A DNA stretch of 64,000 nt, from positions 124,001 to 188,000 of the forward strand of contig CP137329.1 of NCBI GenBank assembly GCA_033182465.1, given 5' to 3'. The notes beneath the pieces were generated by a model that was given only the letters and a program-made list of their open reading frames with translations, was not told the DNA's origin and ran no database searches. The DNA comes from Sanghuangporus weigelae. Lineage: Eukaryota > Basidiomycota > Agaricomycetes > Hymenochaetales > Hymenochaetaceae. Each line of letters begins with the position of its first letter. Position 1 is the stretch's first letter. The position numbers and the translations under genes were made by a program. Of the stretch, positions 42,749 through 53,780 are shown in pieces.

Positions 42749-44006
42749 TCAAAGGAGACAGCAAGATACGCACGGACAAAAAGTCAGCGTATAATCCGCA
42801 TTCCCTGCAGAATCGCATGTCCATAATGCAGTATTGCTGCTCTCATCATACGCATACGCATAGGCATTCGGACAATTCCCCTTGAAATACCAATAATACG
42901 CTACGCCAGATGCAGGACAAGTCGCTGGAGTGTTAAATTGTCCAGAACAACAATTGGATGAATTAGCTGACACAAGATGCAAGTCCGGAGTCAGATATTC
43001 AGAAACATCGAGTACGGCTTGGCCCCGTACCTTGATTGCCATCGATGTTGGCAAAGCATGCACTCTTGCAGCCAACAGGATATCCCGTCGAATCGAAGGG
43101 ACCTTTGAGAGGGTCGGGACCTGCCGATCACATCGGCAATGACAACTATGGATCACGACAATATACTCACAGGTCGGACCCAGATCGACTGGACAGTCTG
43201 CTACGGGACATCCAATGTTGTTATCAATGCGCATGGGAAGGTCTGCTCCGTCCACCAATGATACTGAACATCACAAATGATAAGCTCCCTGAAACGAAAA
43301 GCGAGATAAGTATTCAAGGTGTACCGTCGTAATAATCCAAATTCTGATCGCCTTGTAGAGTCCATTCCGCGACAGTCACAGGAGGCACACCCTTTTCATT
43401 GCATATTTCAGTTCAACTACTCCTTGAAATGATTTTGTAACACTCATACCGTCCCAGTAGTCACATCACATAACAATCCACCGTTGCATCCACCCGTCAA
43501 GCACGAATTCGGACCAGGATTGACAGTGAAATTACAGTCCCTACGCCCCTGCGACTATGTGTCAATACTTAAGCTGGGTTTTCAAAGATGAGCGAACCTA
43601 CCCAAATCCTTCCCGCCTTCCAATTATCGGGGACCGAGAAGCTTACTGAGGTGTATGGATCGGCCAGCCACCTTCAATCAAATTCCATCAAAACCTAGTT
43701 CCACACATCGGATGTTTCGATCACGCACCCCGTTGGGTAATCCGGAGCGTCGGTTGATATTACCATGTCAGTATACATCTACCATTCTTCAGACAAAGCG
43801 AAACGAGAATGCAGAAGAAATCTGCTTACTCCTGGCCTATATGATATGTCAGCTAAAGCAACAGATCGCAGAAGTGATCTGACGTACCAAATTGTGAATG
43901 GACAGTTGTTGGCTACCGTGAAGGTTCGAGCACCGACATACATCGGAAGACAGAATACGTGTAGATGTAGAACCAGTACGAGAGAAATATCCATGTTTCT
44001 CGCCAT
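42749..44006 (-). CDS. Thaumatin-like protein 1
   Basis: The nine-exon model is complement(42749..42966, 43031..43120, 43171..43263, 43325..43391, 43450..43548, 43602..43671, 43729..43778, 43830..43836, 43888..44006), 270 aa. It includes a 7-nt microexon (43830..43836). A signal peptide (about residues 1-26) precedes RTFTVANNCPFTIW. The Cys-rich body has GCNGGLLCD, CPVADC, GCKSACF, NCCSGQ and CDSAGNADYTLTFCP, as expected of a secreted thaumatin fold with up to eight disulphides. Some fungal members bind or cleave beta-1,3-glucan in the wall. The stop is seven codons later than in the other two copies because TGA became TGC. No break was found, so the gene may be functional. Confidence 0.82.
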
Positions 44007-45539
44007 GTTGCTTCTCCAAGGGAACAGAATGCCTCGCAAGTCTTTTGTAACGTCAACACAGTCTATCCAAGTCCAACAGCATCTAACCACGGAGACAGAA
44101 GCCCAACAGGTCTCGTTCCGCTTCGCTGACGCTCTTCACGAGTCTGCCACGCGAGGAAGACGATGATGAGTGTCAAAGCAAAAGAAGCTGACGGATCATC
44201 CAACCAACCTCCGGGGTGTACCACTAACCACAACGTGTCCGTTATCCATAATCCAAAGCCTCTCCAAGGTCTTGTGCAATAGAGGCCGTGAGGCTGTGTT
44301 TTCAGCAAGTTTCGATCCGGAATCGAGAATAGCTCCTGCCAAATTGGGGTAGGATGACGTCTTATTCTCGGTTTCGCACGATCAGAAGGCTTGTTCGGAG
44401 CACCGCATCTCTTATTAAATTCTCTATCTAGGGTTACTTGATCTTGGTCTCTTGCTCTTGATAAACGCACAAACAACGGCAAGGAAGAAGTTTCGTACTT
44501 TGAAATGAACTTGTTTCAAACGGCAACGTGATTGGATCGCCGCTCACAGGTATTGCTTGTTCTTTCTTCTCAAGTTGTACGTCGTTTGCAGCCACTGTGA
44601 CCAGAAGCGCTGGTGTCAGGGATCTGTTGCCAATAGTCCCTGTAGTGGAATGTTCATCTTGTAAGTAGGACTCACTCACTTCCATCTCGATGGTCGGAGC
44701 GGATCGAGCTGCAAACTCAAGGAGATACTAGACGATCGCGACGACAAGGATGTAGAACTCGAGCTTTGGCGACTCGGAGTTCTAAAGAAAAGACATATCA
44801 ACACAGGACTGATCTTGCTTTCGACACGGTAGCTCATACATACTCTCGACAAATTCGATGCACCTCGCATGTTGATGACCATCTTGTCGTAAATGAGATG
44901 ATTTGCAGATGCCAAGTGGTCTCCATGCAACCTAATCAGATTCCATTTGGGACCTGTGCTTGATGGAGATGCTCGAAGACTGAAGACCCGTCAGCGGCAT
45001 TATGAACCATTGCGGTGGATAATTTCCCTTCTGAGATCAAGGTTACATTGATCTATCGATCCGATTCCTTGAAGTGGGAGCCAAGGCGACGGTGGACGAG
45101 GTCTTTTATGGTACGGATCCAGCCTCAAGGCAATCTTCTCTATTCTTATTTCCGTGTTGCAGAAGCAATCAATTCCAGATCTGGGATGCGACGGCCACAG
45201 CCATCAGATTCAGTGGATGTGAGTCTCGGCTTCTTGAAATCTGGTAGTAACCAGGTTATAGCGCTAATCAAACCCTCCTCAAGTCTGATTCGCGACTGCC
45301 CTCGATACTTGCGGTGGTCTCTAGTTAACGATCAAGCTCGTATCCTTCCGTTGCATTTGCATTTCCCCGTTGATTATCCAGCCATGGTGAACGAAGTATG
45401 TTTCCATGAGATTTAAAAATCCCTCTCGAACTTCTACGAAAGACATCAACAACCAGTTCTTGACCTTTCTTACCTACTCTCATTTTAACTTTCACACTCG
45501 TTTTCAAGTAAAGGACAATTTTGCACCTTATTCTTCGAT
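44007..45539. other. Intergenic between divergent secreted-protein genes
   Basis: This 1.5-kb space holds the upstream regions of thaumatin-like gene 1 (leftward) and the 705-aa secreted protein (rightward). Several short frames occur on both strands (for example minus 44434-44930 and plus 45015-45416) without domains or convincing splice continuity. I see no supported gene. Confidence 0.5.
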
Positions 45540-48170
45540 ATGTCGAAAGCTTTTTTAATTCTACTTTCGATACTTCCTCTTTTCTCCGTGGCGCAAAACG
45601 ACTGGTCAAAGGCGTGTCTAGATGGCTGGTGCTTTTACGATGTGCCTGCAAGCGAAAACTCGATGGCTGCCACCATTCAGATCGTAAGTACCACCGATTC
45701 TCGTGAAGCAGTTATGAATCCTTCATAACTGACTGTATGTAGACTGGATCTACATCCGCTATTTCAGACATAACATCGGCCGCTGGATGGGAGATTCTCA
45801 ACTGTAGATCGGATTCCGACGCTCAGGATATCCGTCTTGTCTGTTCCGGGGATGAAATATCCTGCTCGCACCTGTTCGACAACGGTGCAGAACATACAGT
45901 CATCCGTTTACCTCCTGAGGTAAGTTGCTGTGATTCATTCACAGTCAACCTATTCACGCCTCTGCTTTTTCTAGTGTGGCTCAGCGCCTTTCGCTCATGT
46001 CACTTTCTGTGGAGAGTCCGATGATCAATCCATGCCAGATCGTGTCATGTCACGCACCATGCGCCGCGACGGGACAACACCACCGGTCCACGCTCTCTCT
46101 TTCAATGTCAACTTCGACGAAATTCCTTCATCCCAGTGGGTGTTTCTTTCAAGTGCTTTCAAGAGCACGTGAGAACGGTGATCGATTTTGCATGATAGGC
46201 ACGGAGACGTGTCAATGTTAGTCTTTGGATCGACTATTCCCGGGTTTGACGGCAACGCTACGACGACTCCGGCGGGATCCAGACGTCAGTCTCGCCTGGT
46301 TAACAAACGCGGGCTTATTGACTCATTGCTAGGGGGTAAGTGGTGACTTTGTCTATGGTTTGCGCGGTAAGTCTGACCGGGACCCGTGTATGCAGATTTC
46401 AATAAGACGAAGTCCACTGACCTGCCGCCTATCAACATTGACCAGTCCTTCAATATTTTCAACACAACTCTATCATGCTCTGCAAATGAGGAGGCCAAAT
46501 TGAGTGTTGATGTAAATGCGAAACTGAATGCGGAGGTGACTATTGGAACTGTACTTGCCGGTTCTCTCATCCCGCCAAAAATCAAGGAATTTGTTCTCTT
46601 CTCTGGTGAATCTCGTGAAATGTCCACGAGAAAAAACATGCTAATTATCATGCACTTTATCAGATGTATCCGCGGATCTCGAGGGAGGACTCAGTATTGA
46701 CGCGAACATCGTGGGACAAATCGATACAGGAAAGATTCCGCTTTTCACTGTGGGACTTCCCGGACTCAGTATTCCTGGGTAAGCATCTGTTTTTCTTGAA
46801 TGATATCTTTATCGAATATATATCCAAAGAATCCTTTCTCTTGGTCCAAGTTTCGAGATTGACGCTCAAGCGTTAGCTACGATCGATCTTGACGTCATTA
46901 TGGACGTCGACCTGGCATACAGCTTCTCCGACTTACAGCTGTTTTTCCCGCCATCTGACGATCACCCGTCAAGCGCAGTAGTGACCCCACAGGATACACG
47001 TTAGTTCCTATCTTTATTCTTTACAAGCAATAATTTAGTCCCCTGTTGCCAATAGCCCTGAAACTATCAGCGAGTCCGAATGTAGAATCGAATGCTACCC
47101 TCGAGGCGCATCTCATCCCCACTGTGAGTGATCCAGTACCATAGAGAGAGTTTGTCACTTCTAATAGACGTTTATATTTCCAGCTGAAATTTGGCCTGGA
47201 AGTCTTAGGCACGAATGCAGACATCTTCCTGGATCTTGACGCTTTCGCGGCGCTCGATCTAGGTTTGGCCGCCGGTGCGAGTGCGAGCGTCGATTCGACT
47301 GGAGCTACCAGTGCTTCTGCTCAAGTGGGGGGTTGCGTTGATATAAACGGAGGCGTATCTGTCAATGCGGGCTCTGATGCCTCGTTCTTCGGTCTCTTTG
47401 ATGCGAACACCGAGATTGCTCTCTTTTCGAAAGACTTTGACTTTTTCAAGGTGAGAATCTACTCATCCAAACCCACCTTATTCATACCGACAATGTTTCA
47501 GAAATGTTTTGAGGAGTCGACATCTGATTCTTCGTCGGCATCTGTGACTCCTCTGGCAACATCTACAACGAGTTCATTAGCGTCTTCCATATCGGGAAAC
47601 GTTACAGCTTCAGATGAGAGTTTGGAAACCTCCATACCAGCGAGCTTTCAGACGTCCGAATCTGCGATTCTTTCTGGTACCTCGAACGATACGAGTGCCG
47701 GTTCTAGCACATCGACGGCAACGTCTTCCGATACTCCACCCATTTCTTCTGTGTTGACCGGTACCGCAGTGACATCGGACTCCGGTGTTCCATTCAGTAC
47801 CGTTATATCATCTACCCCAGCTGTTGCATCAATTCCTGCCTCACCAATCAGGTCTTCGGTACTGGTTGTACCGTCAACCACAAACAGTGCTTCAAGCCAT
47901 TCGCGTACGCCGACAGTCGTCACTATGACGTCTGCATCCCGCATTCTCACGTCGGGCGCCCCAAAAGTGACGACGATCGGCACGAACAGCAACAATGGAG
48001 TGACTAAGCGCGGTCCTAGTCTTAGTCGGAAGACGTCAGCACAGATGACGAAGAGGGACTTCCAGTGCCTTGCTCCCGACGTTGCGGCGCCAGTATCAGT
48101 CGTAGATAAGAAGGTTTCGGGCTCAAGGTTGGTGGACTACCGCCTTTCTCATAGATTCAAAGGAGATTAA
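45540..48170 (+). CDS. Large secreted protein with Ser/Thr-rich tail
   Basis: The ten-exon model is 45540..45683, 45743..45919, 45975..46135, 46199..46335, 46396..46605, 46664..46778, 46830..46999, 47056..47123, 47184..47450, 47502..48170, 705 aa, with introns of 50-62 nt and all phases consistent. A clear signal peptide (MSKAFLILLSILPLFSVAQ) precedes NDWSKACLDGWCFYDVP. The body has long alternating beta-like stretches rich in Asp, Leu and Val (for example LATIDLDVIMDVDLAYSFSD and VDVNAKLNAEVTIGTVL), few Cys, and VGGCVDINGGVSVNAGSD near its end. The last about 210 residues are a mucin-like Ser/Thr region, likely O-glycosylated. No hydrophobic GPI signal is present. I recall this general type as an unnamed agaricomycete secreted family, but its function is unknown. 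Confidence 0.75.
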
Positions 48171-49027
48171 TATGCTCTCATTCTAATAGCTTGGCGTAGG
48201 GTTTCAACAATACGAATTGTCTTGCATTCAGACTTTCCCATCTTTTCAACAAAAGAGTCGTCTTATTCGATCTTCTTATGAACGGCTCTCCCTGAGTTAT
48301 ATTTCTCCGTTCATTTGCCGTGTCCGTCTTCGTTGATCGTCCTTGCTTTTACTACAATTATGAGAGCAACACTTATGATAGGAACTTGTGTCACAAACTC
48401 GTTACCATAAACTTCAAGTACGCAGCACCGGAACATACCACTTACGAAGGTCTCTTATAGCAAATACCAATAGAGTCGATCTCATACCGAAAGTGCAGGC
48501 GAGGACAGTGCTATCTAACTTTCTTCATTGCAATAAGACGTGACCGTGACCATTGCGGATTTTTGCCTAGTTGTCTTTGTGTTATTCAAGACCCTCAAAA
48601 TCTGGCTACTCCTTTGGTTGCTTCTTGTCGCGCTTGGAGATGATTTCCTCCGTATAATATAGTCATTTACACAAATTGCTGGAGAATATCTGGAGATTTA
48701 CGTGAAAAGAGATACATTCAGGAAAGCAGTTTTTCGGGACGGCATCTCGACTAAATGACGAATGCATGTCTTTATCAGTTTAACTCACAACCGCTTCCAG
48801 ATTCATATAATGATGTAACTTCCGCTTCAGAGTCTTGACTATACAGTCGAAATACACCGAGTAGATTCTCGAAAAGTGTAAAAATTCATCCAAGTACGAG
48901 GCTAAGGAAGTATGTATTAGGAGAATTACATTGAAACAAAGAACACAATTCAGCTCAACAAATAGATCACATTAGGATAAAATAGGCATTGTCCTTCAAC
49001 AAATTTCCTCTATTAAGAAGCGGAGCT
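48171..49027. other. Intergenic; 3' flank shared with thaumatin-like gene 3
   Basis: No gene was seen. From about 48720 to 49027 the sequence resembles 61030-61350, the 3' flank of thaumatin-like gene 3, so the duplicated unit extends beyond the coding region. Confidence 0.55.
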
Positions 49028-50848
49028 TCACGGGCAGAAGGTAAGCGTGTAGTCCGCATTCAAGCTCGAATCGCACGTCCACAGAGCCGTTCCACTTCCC
49101 TCATCAAACGCATAAGCATACGCGTTTGGACAGTTACCTTTGAAGTAGTCGTAAAACTGGACGCCCGAGGGTGGGCATGTAGCGGCAGTGTTGTGTGAGC
49201 CTGTGCAACAGTTTGCGGAGTCCTCTGCATGGTTAAAGAAGGAGAATCAGTAGGAGTCATTCACAGGGAAGTCAGAAGAAAGAAGTACGGGGCTTTCCAT
49301 CTAGATTAGCGAAGCAGGCGCTCTTGCATCCGAGAGGGGAACCGGTAGAGTTAGACGGTCCTTTCAAAGGATCAGGGCCTATATGTATATAATTAGAATT
49401 CTTATAATAAGATAGAATATCAAACAAACGTACATTTCGCAGCAAGATCAGCTCCGCAGCTCGCGACAGGACATCTAACAGTGTTGGTAATGCTCATCGG
49501 CAAGTCAAATCCATCGACGAGAGAAACTGGATTGGTATACGAGTGTCAGTCTCGCGATAAGATCAGTCTTGTGAGCAAGGGCATCTCACCGTCATAGAAA
49601 TCTTTGTTCTCGTCACTCTGGAGGGTCCACTCCGCAACAGTAACGGGTAGGGCTCCGACCGTACGCGTATAACCCGTATACGGGCCGTCCGTATACGGGT
49701 ACGGCCGTATCCGTATTACACAAGAAGAGCAAAATATACGGGCCGTATATATGCGGCCGTATCCGTATTCAAAGGTCTGGAAATTTGGCGTTTACGGCTT
49801 ATACGCCGTATACGGGAGCTGAGTCCCGTGTCTCCCGGTAGGTATATTTTTATGAAAATTTCGGTGATTTGGTAGATCACTTACTTGAAAAATATATTCC
49901 CGGGCTACCAAATGAGGAAGGGACTGCCGGATTCAACAACAGTACCTGTTCCCACGCATCTCCTTTCTATCGCGGTCCATTGAATTTGCCTCAGACTCTG
50001 CTGTGCCCTTCCTGGCAGGGGTGAGCAACTTGAGAGTGCGGTATTTGCGCTATGTAAGGTCCAGATAACTCGAAATGAACATGTTCGACTCATTTTTTTT
50101 CTGTTCTACAGTTTCTGCTCTGTAACTGCCGTATACGGCGTATGCCCCGTATACGGGCTGTCCGTATCCGTATAACGGTCTGGTGTGCCATATATACGGG
50201 CGTATATATACGCCCGTATCCGTATGAAGCTTCTTTTATACGACCGTACCCGTATACGGATACGGTCGGAGCCCTAGTAACGGGCGGCACTCCCTACGAA
50301 CATTTAGATTCAGCGTTTCGTGCCATTCGCGCATTAGCTAAATCAGAACAACCTACCGTTCCGGTATGCGAATCACACAGCAGCCCCCCATTGCACCCAC
50401 CAGTCGCGCAAGAAGTTGGACCCGGGTTAGTAATAAAATCGCAGTTCCGACGACCCCAGATGCGCCCTGCCTTCCAATTGTCTGGGACGGAGAAGGAGAC
50501 CGAGGAACCTGCTGGAGCTTCCCATCTATGTACATAATTAAAGTGACGAGTGTCAAAAGAAAGAAGTCGGAAATCTTACCCTGTTGGTTGGTCTGGGACG
50601 TTCGGCGCGACATTGAGGTCGGTGAATAACTGCGAAGAAAGTGAGAAGGGTCGTTGTCAACTACACAGCGATAGACGTACTGCTGGCGTACAAGATAGTG
50701 ATATTATTAGCAACATCAAACACTTTTATATTGCGAGAAGAACGTACCAAATCGTGAATGAGCAGCTGTTCGTAACCGTAAAGGTCCTAGCGACAGCACC
50801 GCTAGCAAACGCAAGAGCGATCGCAGATGAGGAAACAAGGAGCTTCAT
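49028..50848 (-). pseudogene. Thaumatin-like protein 2, broken by a hAT insertion
   Basis: All parts of the gene are present in order: the start MKLLVSSSAIALAF at 50848, the N-terminal exon (RTFTVTNSCSFTIW), LFTDLNVAPNVPDQPTG, the WEAP...GCNGGLLCD exon, GVPPVT, EWTLQSDENKDFYD, and the last exon to YTLTFCP with stop 49028-49030. A 629-bp hAT element sits in the GVPPVT exon, with the 8-bp duplication GTAACGGG on both sides. The acceptor of the 7-nt microexon, TTACAG in gene 3, reads TTGTAC here, so splicing would also fail. The last exons remain open, which suggests recent loss. TLP2 and TLP3 share their flanks and are duplicates. Confidence 0.85.
49648..50276. mobile_element. hAT-type non-autonomous element (629 bp), copy A
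   Basis: The terminal inverted repeats TAGGGCTCCGACCG are perfect for 14 nt, and the 8-bp target duplication is GTAACGGG (49640-49647 and 50277-50284). Both ends carry many CCGTATACGG-type sub-terminal motifs. It has no transposase. It inserted into thaumatin-like gene 2. It is inverted relative to copy B at 59597, which has the same length. Confidence 0.9.
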
Positions 50849-51440
50849 ATTGAACGGGCTAGTGACTGCCTTCGAGCAAAGAGTAAACAAGTAGAGAAGC
50901 TGAACTTGTCGAAGTCGCCGAGGATAGTAGGAGTACTAGTAGTAAACACTTCCTGAGGACAAAACTTCCACTCATTTCTTCGCCATTATATACCCTCCCA
51001 GAGATATGCCGAAGCCGTCATATCACATCACACGGGCGATCCCTCGGGAGAACATCCCAACAATACACAGTATCACAGTCGCACATTAGTCCTTGTTCCA
51101 CCATTGTCTCAAGTTCCGTGAGTCACGCAGACATATCCCATCAAGACATAGCACGTAGCACCTCGGCACTCACTTTCTTAAATCCGTAAACAGTCGCACA
51201 TAGCACACGGCCCGCACAGGAAATGGTCTCAGGAACATATCGCCACCGCGCAAGCAAGAAGAAAATGCTCTCGTTTTCTTCAATGTCATGTTAAGAAGCT
51301 TGCGATGCTTGTATTAGGTCCGTGTCGAGACAGGAGAATGGGAATGAGCGAGTTCGACTGCGCCAAGTCATACATGGATACTCTGGCTCGCGAGAACAAC
51401 CACGGTGTCCTCCATATACAACAAGGTATGTCATCAATAC
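50849..51440. repeat. Upstream part of duplicated thaumatin unit, copy 1
   Basis: This 0.6-kb sequence is homologous to 62544-63137, upstream of thaumatin-like gene 3, including the promoter and a block at 51295-51430 matching 63008-63137. The homology is interrupted at 51441 by another hAT element and resumes for a short way at 53117. Confidence 0.7.
50985..50992 (-). promoter_or_regulatory. TATA box of thaumatin-like gene 2
   Basis: On the minus strand TATATAAT lies about 137 nt upstream of the start at 50848, in a conserved block (GGGAGGGTA...GGCG) also found upstream of gene 3. Confidence 0.45.
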
Positions 51441-53108
51441 TAGGGTTCCGCAGCGTATCGTATATACCGTATACGATACGGGCGTATACGCGATACGGCC
51501 GTATGCTTATCAGCTCAAGCAACTGAATTATACGCGCGTATTTATACGCTCGTATGCGTATAATATTTTAGAAAGTTTGGCGTATACGGCGTATACGGGC
51601 GTAACTTTTCAGGGGCTGAAAACAGTAAAAAATCTCGGACTTGAATAAAAAATTTGTCCCTTTTGTTTCAAAATGAGATGTTACTCACCTAAATCTTACT
51701 GTTGCGTGTATGGTCATAACCTATCGCTTCGGCATAATATTCAGGGTTGTCTCGCTTATAATGCAAAAATTATGTAATATCATACTACTTTATCTGACAG
51801 AATCTCATTGTTTACGCACAAATTAGCATTCACACCGGGCAAAAACTCATTCCGCGCCCTTAGAAATTTCGATCGGAACGGGTGAGCTCTCATCCGATTG
51901 GTTCTTTTTCCATTCTGGGTAACATTTTCACGGTTCGGAAATGAGTTTTTGCCCGGTGTGATTTGTATTAGGTGTCCTCAACTTAAGGAACAAAATGAAA
52001 GTATTTTCTAGGCCCAAGCATGACACGCAAAAGTCAAAATTTTATATTGTTAGTATGGTCCCGTATACACCGTATAATATACACGTTGTCGGTCGGCGGT
52101 GTCATATCTGAAGGTGCTACAGATGTCCGTCCTACTAAGGGTGCTGAATGTATGAAGGAACCTCCAAAAATGGGATGCCGACGCTATCAGACTCTCAAAG
52201 ACCTACTACCCGGCAGGTGCCAGGAACCGTCGGAGACGTAATGGATGGGTCTAAGGATGCCGCTGGATAAAGGGAATAGGATAACAGGGCCGCCGCTCAA
52301 AAGGGGGGAGTCGGGAAACCTCGGAACCGATGATCGGAGGCTGATATCGCGTATATGAGACAAAGGGCGCATCAGCCGATGTCCCTGAGGTGTCCGATGC
52401 ATCGGCGGCACTCAATACAGAGTGTGGGCGATCCCTAGTGACTAATATGAGTGGCCGGAGCGGCAGTGCTGTGGGGGACTGCCGGACTAGTGGCAGATAC
52501 ATTGTAATGAGGCATGTAAGCACATATGACAATATATAGCTCCCTAGACAATGGGGGACTGCTTGGTAAGCTGTAGGAGGCGTCGGCGAGGGTACCTGAG
52601 GATGTCTGAGTGTCCGCCGCATTGATCGGCGCCAAGGGGGGCCGACTCGGAGGCATCCAGAGTCGCCGCACGGCTGTACGTATGGTAAATCATAAGATCG
52701 GCGGCATGTAGTCACTGGGGGATGTGTCCTATAGTGCCTGGTGCTGGGTAGGAGCTGTCGGCGGACCTGTCTGAGTGTCGGGGAGCCATCGGCGGATCGA
52801 TCTGGGTCATAGGAGGGCGCCGCAGTACAGTACGTGTACTGGAATCAGTGGAAACGTGCTCAAATGGTGTCTCGAGTGCAGTAGGAGTATGCCCTCACAC
52901 TCTGAGGTGTCAGCGGTGCTGGGATATGGTATCTGCAGTATAGGGGGAGCCATAGTATGAGTGTACTGGCACAGGAGGGGCCAGTGCGCTACAGCGTGTA
53001 TCTGTATCTCACTTCAAAGTCAAATATACGCACGTATTTTATGTGACCGTAGGCGTATAAGCTTGGAAAATATACGCGTGTATCGTATACAATACGCGTG
53101 GAACCCTA
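51441..53108. mobile_element. hAT-type non-autonomous element, 1668 bp
   Basis: The ends TAGGGTTCCGC and GCGTGGAACCCTA are flanked by the perfect 8-bp duplication ATCAATAC (51433-51440 and 53109-53116). Sub-terminal CGTATAC motifs relate it to the 629-bp family. The interior holds a 130-bp MITE (51831) and a GC-richer block (about 52080-52960) with recurring TCGGCGG and CCGCCG motifs. Several frames run through the block but none resembles a transposase. Confidence 0.85.
51831..51960. mobile_element. 130-bp palindromic MITE inside the hAT element
   Basis: The terminal inverted repeat CACACCGGGCAAAAACTCAT is nearly perfect at both ends, flanked by the 3-bp repeat ATT. The CAC tip followed by GGGCAAA resembles the tips of the foldback elements and of the RPB1-carrying element, so all may share one transposase source. 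Confidence 0.75.
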
Positions 53109-53780
53109 ATCAATACCATGTCCAAGGTGATCTCCCGGTAGCAATGAAAGTGAGAAAATTGATGTTGCCACCTGGTTGCCGCCTGGGCTCCAAGCATTGT
53201 ATGCTGCTCCTTCAGCACCTGTTCTATGATTTCTTCTCGTTTGTCTTGCACTTGCAGAAACTGCTTCCTTCGTGTGAGGAGAGGCGAATAAAATTCATTT
53301 GCATAATGATAGGGGTTGGCAATGGCCATGATTTGCGTCTGTGCAGGATTTTCGTCGGAGATCGAATATGTACCTGTATATAGAAACTCGCTTAGAAATA
53401 TTGTACAGTACTTCACTCTCGACCACAATCTTGCACGCACCTTCGTCTCGCTGTAGCTCTGGGCCAATCTTGGGAAAAATAAGCTTCTTTTGTGTCTGTT
53501 CTGCATATATGCGCAAGAAAACATCTGGTTCAATCAACAAGAAAAATAGAACTTAATTGTTCAGCATACATCTGACTTGCGGAGCATCTCGCTGCGCAAG
53601 TCAGAAATTTTATGCTACTTCGAATGTCATCGCAACAGTCTCAGTGACTCTTGTGGCTGGCTCAGTGGACCTTTACTGGAGTATTCATCATCAGGTATGC
53701 TTTTTTCTATGTATAGCATCCGGGAGACTTACAAAATGCTCTCAACTGTACTTTATATGTTTGCTCTATAGTGCTTGTCT

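Noticed and set aside
42440-42826. Plus-strand 128-codon frame
   Set aside because: Part overlaps the last exon of thaumatin-like gene 1 on the other strand, and the remainder shows no recognisable domain.
52251-52715. Minus-strand 154-codon frame inside the 1.67-kb hAT element as a transposase
   Set aside because: It is Pro/Arg/Ser-rich low complexity with no hAT dimerisation or catalytic motifs.
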